A stretch of DNA of 64,000 nt from VAYN01 sp963702075 (lineage in GTDB: Bacteria; Actinomycetota; Thermoleophilia; Solirubrobacterales; 70-9): contig OY969703.1 in assembly GCA_963702075.1 (NCBI GenBank), positions 930,001-994,000 of the forward strand. Direction: 5' to 3'. The position numbers were made by a program, and so were the translations under genes. Numbering within the stretch: position 1 is the first letter of the stretch; each line of letters begins with the position of its first letter. Of this stretch, positions 59,678 through 64,000 are shown piece by piece. The notes under the pieces were generated by a model. It was not told the DNA's origin, searched no databases, and saw only the letters and a list, made by a program, of their open reading frames with translations.

Positions 59678-59869
59678 ATGCAGAAGCTGCTCGACAAACT
59701 CGCCCGCGGCCGCAAGGCCATCGTCGGTTTCGCTACCCAGCTTGGGACTCTGGTCGTGCTGACCGTCCCGAACAGCAGCCATGAGGTCAAAGTCGGGCTC
59801 GGTCTGCTTGGCGCAGGCATCGGCTTGGCGCTGATCTACCGGGTTCCGAACAAGCGGAGGGCCCGATGA
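59678..59869 (+). CDS. Holin-like protein
   Basis: This 63-aa protein has two short membrane spans (IVGFATQLGTLVVLTV and VGLGLLGAGIGLALIYRV) with charged ends, typical of small actinophage holins. It lies directly after the endolysin, with AAAGGAGA before the ATG, and overlaps the next gene by 4 bp. Confidence 0.7.
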   Translation: MQKLLDKLARGRKAIVGFATQLGTLVVLTVPNSSHEVKVGLGLLGAGIGLALIYRVPNKRRAR

Positions 59870-60258
59870 AGCGGCCGCGCTTCGAGGTCTTCCCGGAGGT
59901 CAGCGAGGCAAGCTCGCATGAGACGGTCGCCGACGACCGGCCCGCCTTTCACCCGAGCGGCGACGAGTACACCGTCTGCCACGCCCACTGCAACGACTGC
60001 GAGTGGACGGCGAAGGGCGACCCCGCCGACACGCGAGGCGCCGCCGCTGCGCATGAGCGGGAGCACCCGAAGCCGACCGGCGAATACGGCTGGAGGCTTC
60101 GTGCAGCCAACGGGGAGATCATCGCCAACGGCGAGAGCTACACCCGGCCCGAGGATGCCGAACGGGCATGCACGACGGTCGCCGAGACGGTCGCGCAGAT
60201 CGAGTGGGTCGGGCCTGAGGGCTCGGCCGTGTCCGTCGAGCGTGTCGACGGCGAGTAG
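59866..60258 (+). CDS. Zinc-motif protein with C-terminal DUF1508-like domain
   Basis: This 130-aa protein has a Cys/His set (CHAHCNDCEWTAKG then HEREH) followed by YGWRLRAANGEIIANGESYT and AERACTTVAETVAQIE, which resembles the YegP/DUF1508 fold. The combination of a zinc motif with DUF1508 is unusual in a phage late gene. Function unknown. Confidence 0.6.
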   Translation: MKRPRFEVFPEVSEASSHETVADDRPAFHPSGDEYTVCHAHCNDCEWTAKGDPADTRGAAAAHEREHPKPTGEYGWRLRAANGEIIANGESYTRPEDAERACTTVAETVAQIEWVGPEGSAVSVERVDGE

Positions 60259-60341
60259 TTCCGAAGCTTCCTGAAGGCCCACCGGCCGTAGTCCGCGGCC
60301 GACGTTCGGGCGTCCTATACCCGAAAGCAAAGGAGCGCGGC

Positions 60342-61106
60342 ATCTTCCGCCGAGCCACCTATCTCACCGGGGCGTTAGTCCTGCTCTGCCTCCTACTGGC
60401 AAGCTCGGCTGAGGCCCGACGTCCGAATATCACGTTCTCTCCTGCCTGCTCAGGTGGGCTTGTATCTGCTGCTGAGTTCAGACCCTGGGCAAAGGCAGTG
60501 TGGGGGGTAGAGCGATGGCGCCGGGGGGATCCCAAGGCGTCGACGATCGCCACGTATCGCAGGAAACTGGAGTGCGCGAGCGGTCCTCGAAACCGCCAGG
60601 CGATCCAGAGGTCATGGGAGCGAAAGCGCGCTGCCTTCTACAAGCGCCGGCGCGCCATCCTCGCCCAGAACATCAACCACGTCTGGGCGGCTCACTGGGC
60701 ACCGGATTTCGGTGGTCCCTCGCTCCCGTTCCACGTCGCAGCTGCTCTCTTCGAGGCAGCCGGGATGCCGGGAGTGACGATGGCCCAGATCGGCATGGGG
60801 GAGTCGGGGCTGCGACCGGGATCCGCCGGCGTCGACCCCGGCGGCATAACGGTCGGCTACGGGATCCTCGCGGTCACGAGCCCCTTCGCCGACGCGATCG
60901 TCGCCAAGTACGGCGGCTATGACCAGATGCTCAACCCGGTGAAGGATGCAGCTGCAGCGGGAGAGATCTATCGAGCCCAGGGGATCGGGGCCTGGTACGG
61001 CACCCGGTTTGTGACGGGCTCTGACCTCCACTACAGGGGGCGTCTCGATCTGACGCGGTTCCTTGGTGGCCTGACCTACCGGCAGGCGCTTTGGCGACAG
61101 CGCTGA
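60342..61106 (+). CDS. Secreted lysozyme-like protein with apparent non-canonical ATC start
   Basis: From 60342 the frame encodes a signal peptide (FRRATYLTGALVLLCLLLAS then SAEA) followed by a lytic-enzyme-like domain: FHVAAALFEAAGMPGVTMAQ, IGMGESGLRPGSAG with a probable catalytic Glu, ITVGYGILAVTSPFAD and YRAQGIGAWYGT. AAAGGAG ends 6 nt before ATC at 60342, and no ATG/GTG/TTG is in frame before the leader. The alternative is GTG 60498, which would drop the leader. Total about 254 aa. A non-canonical start, an upstream frameshift or an assembly error are all possible. Confidence 0.6.
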   Translation: MFRRATYLTGALVLLCLLLASSAEARRPNITFSPACSGGLVSAAEFRPWAKAVWGVERWRRGDPKASTIATYRRKLECASGPRNRQAIQRSWERKRAAFYKRRRAILAQNINHVWAAHWAPDFGGPSLPFHVAAALFEAAGMPGVTMAQIGMGESGLRPGSAGVDPGGITVGYGILAVTSPFADAIVAKYGGYDQMLNPVKDAAAAGEIYRAQGIGAWYGTRFVTGSDLHYRGRLDLTRFLGGLTYRQALWRQR

Positions 61107-61122
61107 CTGGAATACTTGCCCC

Positions 61123-61815
61123 GTGCCCAGAAGAGGTGTCGCCAGAAGTACTAAGCCCTGCAAAGTGGACGGGTGTGATCGGTTCGTTGACACGCACGGC
61201 TGGTGCAGCATGCACTACCGACGCTGGCGCAAGAATGGCAGTCCCTTCGTAAAAGGACGCCTTGGTCGGAAAGCTTCGCCGACTCCGGTTGGTGAGCGCT
61301 TCGCTCGACTCATCGTCCTTGCTGAGGCACCCCAACGGGAGGACGGCGTCCGTCGCTGGCTGTGTCGGTGCGACTGTGGAAGAGAAACCCAGCCCACCGC
61401 CCAGAAAGTTCGCAGCGGCGGTACGAAGTCATGCGGCTGCCTGTCCCGTGAGGGTCCGCGCCCGGGAATGATCCCGATCAAACATGGGCTGACCCGCGTT
61501 GGCAACCGGCACCCGCTGTATGGGGTATGGACCGCAATGCGGATCAGATGCCGCAACCCAGAGCACCCAAGCTGGCCTCATTACGGCGGTCGCGGGATCG
61601 TGGTTGATCCGCGCTGGAACGACTTTGAGCAGTTCCTGAAGGATATGGGCTCCAAGCCCTCGCCGATGCACAGCATTGATCGCATCGACAATGACGGCCC
61701 TTATTCGCCGGAGAATTGCCGATGGGCCACCAAGGCGGAGCAGCGACGCAACCAGCGAAGCCGATCAAGAATCAAAGCTGAAGAAGCGACTACAAAGACC
61801 GAACGGCTCAGCTGA
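61123..61815 (+). CDS. HNH-type homing endonuclease-like protein with zinc finger
   Basis: This 230-aa protein begins with a Cys/His zinc motif (Cys13, Cys18, Cys28 and His31). A second domain has WLCRCDCGRETQPTAQKVR and CGCLSREG. The C-terminal part LYGVWTAMRIRCRNPEHPSW followed by HSIDRIDNDGPYSPENCRWA matches the phage HNH/AP2-associated endonuclease group. It probably cuts DNA and spreads as a free-standing homing enzyme. The start is GTG at 61123. A terminator lies about 110 bp downstream. Confidence 0.8.
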   Translation: MPRRGVARSTKPCKVDGCDRFVDTHGWCSMHYRRWRKNGSPFVKGRLGRKASPTPVGERFARLIVLAEAPQREDGVRRWLCRCDCGRETQPTAQKVRSGGTKSCGCLSREGPRPGMIPIKHGLTRVGNRHPLYGVWTAMRIRCRNPEHPSWPHYGGRGIVVDPRWNDFEQFLKDMGSKPSPMHSIDRIDNDGPYSPENCRWATKAEQRRNQRSRSRIKAEEATTKTERLS

Positions 61816-61922
61816 TCCCTGACGGCTGTCCTGCCTGAAGCGTCTCCGCCGACAAGCAGGTTCACCGATAGCCGGTTAGCCTCAGACCTCGATAGACGGC
61901 CGGTCCTCCCGGCCACCCCCTG

Positions 61923-61960
61923 GACCCCCTTGCCTTCGGGCGAGGGGGTCTTCTTGCGTT
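61923..61960 (+). terminator. Strong terminator at end of late operon
   Basis: A 12-bp stem (61923-61934 with 61939-61950, one wobble) with a TTCG tetraloop is followed by TTCTTGCGTT. This is the only classical-looking Rho-independent terminator seen in the prophage and marks the end of the late transcript. Confidence 0.75.
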
Positions 61961-62002
61961 CAGGAACCTTTTGAGTATCATCCCGCGCCGCAGTCAATAA
62001 GC

Positions 62003-62037
62003 GGCCGGGGCGCTGCGTGCAACAGCGACACCCGGCC
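62003..62037 (+). other. Second structured hairpin in the 444-bp intergenic region
   Basis: GGCCGGG/CCCGGCC (62003-62009, 62031-62037) encloses CGCTG/CAGCG (62011-62015, 62023-62027). In the whole region 61816-62259 I see no gene; it holds the terminator above, this structure, an 11-bp palindrome GACAG-T-CTGTC (62172-62182) and presumably the promoter of the regulator at 62260. A small RNA is possible. Confidence 0.4.
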
Positions 62038-62259
62038 TGGCAACGAAAGGACGGTTTAGGCCCTTCCGATGCGTCGAGCAAACCTATCCGGCGTCACCCG
62101 GTCTTCACGACCTTCACGGCGGGGAGCACCTCGCCTGCGATGTCGATCCTCACTGAGCCTCACCCCCTTTCGACAGTCTGTCCAGTTAGAGAGTGACGAC
62201 GGCCCCCGACGGCTTAAATTAGTTGGCGATCGGGCCTATGAACAGATACATTTGAGCCG

Positions 62260-62859
62260 ATGAAGGGCGCGGCACTTCGAGGGGCATCCGAGAATCGCAT
62301 GCTTGCGATGGGCCACACGCTGCGCGCCGATGCCTTCAAAATCCTGACGCAGCGCGATGCCAGCCCTTCCGAGATCACCCGCCAACTTGGACTGCCAGCG
62401 AGGGAACTGAACAAGGTCACGTATCACGTGAAGCACCTAGTCGAACTCGGCTGCGCAGAAGTTGTGGGCGAGCGCCGGGAGCCCGGGCGTCCCCCGGCGA
62501 CGGTCTACAAAGCCACGGAACGATCGATCATTGAGATGGGCGAGTGGGACAGGTTCAAGGAGGAGAACCCCCTACTCGCAGATCACATCTTGGTGGAGGC
62601 AATGCAGACCCAGCTTTCGGACTACTCGCACGCCCTTGAGGGTGGAACCGTAGGAGACGACGAAAACTTCCACATGACCAGCACTCGGCGCGTCGTCGAT
62701 CTGCAGGGCCTAATGGATGGCCTCGAGCTAAAAGAAGACCACCGCCGCCGCATGGATGAAATTGAGCGCGAATCTGCTGAACGGCGAGCAGACGACGGCT
62801 CAGATGCGATTCCGGTCTCGGACTTCCTTGGCTTCTTCAAGATGCCTTCCGGCAAGTGA
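62260..62859 (+). CDS. Winged-helix transcriptional regulator (ArsR-like)
   Basis: This 199-aa protein has an N-terminal winged helix: GHTLRADAFKILTQRDASPS then EITRQLGLPARELNKVTYHV and ELGCAEVVGERREPGRPPAT. The C-terminal half is charged (KEDHRRRMDEIERESAERRA). The 'LRADAFKILT...VTYHVKHLVELGC' pattern is a family common in Solirubrobacterales chromosomes, by memory. It may be of host origin and act in lysogeny control. Confidence 0.8.
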   Translation: MKGAALRGASENRMLAMGHTLRADAFKILTQRDASPSEITRQLGLPARELNKVTYHVKHLVELGCAEVVGERREPGRPPATVYKATERSIIEMGEWDRFKEENPLLADHILVEAMQTQLSDYSHALEGGTVGDDENFHMTSTRRVVDLQGLMDGLELKEDHRRRMDEIERESAERRADDGSDAIPVSDFLGFFKMPSGK

Positions 62860-62978
62860 GCGTACTCAAGACTTGACAAGTAGCTCGACCGTTCGGGAGC
62901 CTGCCCAATCGACAGAATCCGAGCGGTGGGTATCGCTGCATTGAGTAGCACCCGCCTGCGCGACGAAGGGGAGATCGA

Positions 62979-63212
62979 GTGCGGCAGGGGGAGTGCGGGG
63001 AGGCCGGCGGAAGCGGGGTCGAGCGGAAGGAGCTAGACGGATTCTTGGCCGATGTTCGTCAACTCCGGAAGCGGCTCGATCCCGCTTCGGCCTGGCAGCC
63101 CACTCTAGAGGTGCTCGAAGAAGAGGTTGAAGCGGGTCAGCCCTTCGTCTTCAAGGTCGCCTTCGCTTCGTCGAGCAGGTCGAAGAGCGATACCCCCGTC
63201 GTGTCCTCGTAG
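62979..63212 (+). CDS. Possible short protein before the repressor gene
   Basis: This 77-aa GTG-initiated frame has AAGGGGAG just upstream and a helical middle (KELDGFLADVRQLRKRLDPA). Its last 76 bp overlap the convergent repressor gene. It may be real or partly decayed. In 62860-62978 I see nothing else. Confidence 0.35.
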   Translation: MRQGECGEAGGSGVERKELDGFLADVRQLRKRLDPASAWQPTLEVLEEEVEAGQPFVFKVAFASSSRSKSDTPVVSS

Positions 63213-63379
63213 GCTTGGAGGATCTCGCTGAGGGCGATGAACGTCCGGCCGTCCTCGAACTTGCGGATCGTGTCTTCGGTCTTGTTGACCTGGCCCGCGA
63301 CCACGCTACGGCTGATGCCGGCGTCTTCCCTTGCCTGCTTCGCTACGGCGGCAAGTGCGCCGACTAGACCGTTCTCCAC
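63137..63379 (-). CDS. XRE-family repressor (cI-like)
   Basis: This 80-aa protein is a helix-turn-helix of the XRE/Cro type (AKQAREDAGISRSVVAGQVN, KTEDTIRKFEDGRTF) with no C-terminal cleavage or dimer domain. It is divergent from a second XRE gene over a 90-bp region with three operator-like octamers, as in lambdoid cI/cro switches. The GTG at 63379 is the start. Without a RecA-sensitive domain, induction would need an antirepressor or another signal. Confidence 0.75.
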   Translation of the reverse strand: MENGLVGALAAVAKQAREDAGISRSVVAGQVNKTEDTIRKFEDGRTFIALSEILQAYEDTTGVSLFDLLDEAKATLKTKG

Positions 63380-63469
63380 GGCTGCAACGGTAAACCAAAA
63401 TCGCCCAAGGCGGAATAGTTCTAGAAAATAATTCTGGAATCTAGTTCTGGAATGTGTTACGGTTGATCC
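63380..63469. promoter_or_regulatory. Divergent repressor/Cro control region
   Basis: This is the 90-bp AT-richest stretch between the two XRE genes. It contains TTCTAGAA (63419-63426), TTCTGGAA (63432-63439) and TTCTGGAA (63445-63452), centres 13 bp apart, and should hold both promoters. I cannot place the -10 and -35 boxes with confidence. Confidence 0.65.
63419..63452. repeat. Three operator-like octamers at 13-bp spacing
   Basis: TTCTAGAA, TTCTGGAA and TTCTGGAA are all of the form TTC-YR-GAA. Centres are at 63422.5, 63435.5 and 63448.5. Exact 13-bp periodicity suggests three adjacent dimer sites contacted by XRE repressors on successive turns of about 1.24 helical turns. Confidence 0.65.
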
Positions 63470-63703
63470 ATGATCGACCCCCCGACCAACCGGCTTGCCG
63501 AGGCCATGGAGGCCGCAGGCAAGTCTCGGAGCGAAGTCGCCTCCGCCGTCGGTCGCACCGAAGACACCGTTCGGAAGTGGGCCAACGGGGCGACCATTCC
63601 GGCCGACCTCGCGCCGACGGTTGCCAAGTTGCTCGGAGTCGGGCCGGGCTACCTCATGGGCTGGGACCGCATCCCGGCTACCACGGGGGAGGCGGCGGCG
63701 TGA
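63470..63703 (+). CDS. XRE-family Cro-like regulator
   Basis: This 77-aa helix-turn-helix protein (NRLAEAMEAAGKSRSEVASA, VGRTEDTVRKWANGATIP) is divergent from the repressor and has a similar recognition helix (RTEDTVRKW versus KTEDTIRKF). The two are therefore likely to bind the same operators, as Cro and CI do. It overlaps the next gene by 4 bp. Confidence 0.75.
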   Translation: MIDPPTNRLAEAMEAAGKSRSEVASAVGRTEDTVRKWANGATIPADLAPTVAKLLGVGPGYLMGWDRIPATTGEAAA

Positions 63704-63921
63704 AAAAGGTTCTTCTGATCGACGGTCCTTACAAGGGAGCCGAACCGGAAGTCAGCGGCACTGGCACCTTGCTCATAGAGGGCGACTTCAGCGACGGCTC
63801 TGGGCGGTCCGAGGACGGAGCGATGGCCCGCTACCGGCCTACCCGCGACAAGAGCCAGTACCGCTTCAAAGGCTGGAGCAAAGACGTGATTCGCCTTCCA
63901 CTTCCCGGGGCGGCCAACTGA
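63700..63921 (+). CDS. Hypothetical early phage protein
   Basis: This 73-aa protein (KKVLLIDGPYKGAEPEVSGT, RDKSQYRFKGWSKDVIRLPL) starts with GTG in a 4-bp overlap with the Cro-like gene and ends in a one-base overlap with the next ATG. No family recognised. Confidence 0.6.
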   Translation: MKKVLLIDGPYKGAEPEVSGTGTLLIEGDFSDGSGRSEDGAMARYRPTRDKSQYRFKGWSKDVIRLPLPGAAN

Positions 63922-64000
63922 TGCGCGACCACCTCCTCATTCGGATCTTCCTTGCTTGGACATTGGCCCCGCTGGTCTTCGTCCTGACCCAGTTCTTCCT
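63921..64000 (+). CDS. Membrane protein, N-terminal part cut by window edge
   Basis: The first 26 codons encode MRDHLLIRIFLAWTLAPLVF and the following hydrophobic residues, a membrane span. The gene continues beyond the window. It is the third gene of the rightward early operon. Confidence 0.5.
   Translation, partial: MRDHLLIRIFLAWTLAPLVFVLTQFF

Noticed and set aside
60500..60922. Alternative 140-codon frame within the secreted lysozyme gene
   Set aside because: Shadow frame; the other frame encodes a signal peptide and a lytic-enzyme-like domain.
63454..63921. 155-codon frame joining the Cro-like and following genes
   Set aside because: It is in a different frame from the XRE gene over its first half and is Arg/His-rich there; only its last 73 codons, from GTG 63700, look like a real protein.
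1..64000. CRISPR arrays, rRNA genes, insertion sequences with transposase, integrase
   Set aside because: I looked for regularly spaced repeats, transposase and recombinase motifs and rRNA-like sequence and saw none in this window.

Overview
The window is high-GC DNA with dense, often 4-bp-overlapping genes. The left 25 kb reads as an actinobacterial chromosome, most likely Thermoleophilia/Solirubrobacterales. The reasons are an F420-type LLM oxidoreductase, a CtpE-like P-type ATPase, a three-gene PntAA/AB/B transhydrogenase, DUF6328 and DUF5679 proteins, COG4315 lipoproteins and a circularly permuted ATP-grasp operon. The taxon is inferred from gene content and was not tested by a search.

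Chromosomal part (1-25.2 kb), left to right: MTA/SAH deaminase (partial) and MTA/purine nucleoside phosphorylase; CPD photolyase divergent from a DUF6328 membrane protein; an HD hydrolase; a coupled PAS + MBL-fold pair; a three-gene ABC-2 exporter; a PlsC-type acyltransferase; two tandem COG4315 lipoproteins behind an anti-sigma and ECF sigma gene; the 48-codon DUF5679 gene; thiolase, enoyl-CoA hydratase and a hotdog thioesterase; an operon of ATP-grasp, C26 amidohydrolase and GCS2 carboxylate-amine ligase; a CtpE-like ATPase; an LLM oxidoreductase; pntAA-pntAB-pntB; an M14 carboxypeptidase; and a TadE-like secreted protein whose C-terminus looks cut off.

That truncation (about 25.2 kb) appears to be the left junction of a siphovirus-type prophage that fills the rest of the window and runs past its right edge. 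Prophage order: PD-(D/E)XK nuclease + SNF2 helicase and small early genes (25.3-30 kb); terminase small and large, portal, decoration-like protein, Mu gpF-like head protein, scaffold, P22-type coat protein (30-38 kb); virion accessory proteins, including one resembling abundant host secreted proteins (38-41 kb); head-tail connectors, tail terminator, tail tube and a tail-assembly chaperone with a probable +1 frameshift (41-45 kb); an 1841-aa tape measure carrying two peptidoglycan-active domains (45-50.6 kb); distal tail and baseplate-like proteins with two reverse-strand exported 'moron' genes between them (50.6-56.3 kb); membrane proteins, a CHAP endolysin, a holin-like protein, a secreted lysozyme-like protein that seems to lack a canonical start codon, and an HNH-type endonuclease (56.3-61.8 kb). 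After a strong terminator come a winged-helix regulator and a divergent XRE/XRE repressor-Cro switch with three TTCTRGAA-type octamers exactly 13 bp apart (62-64 kb). No integrase or attR is visible; both are expected to the right of the window.

The most unusual observations are the prophage junction inside the TadE-like gene, the tRNA-Ser(GCU)-like 3' fragment inside the structural module (about 35.8 kb), the periodic lysogeny operator, the probable chaperone frameshift, the captured host-like virion protein, the start-codon puzzle of the secreted lysozyme, and the ATP-grasp/C26/GCS2 operon, which may make or turn over an uncharacterised gamma-glutamyl or peptide metabolite.
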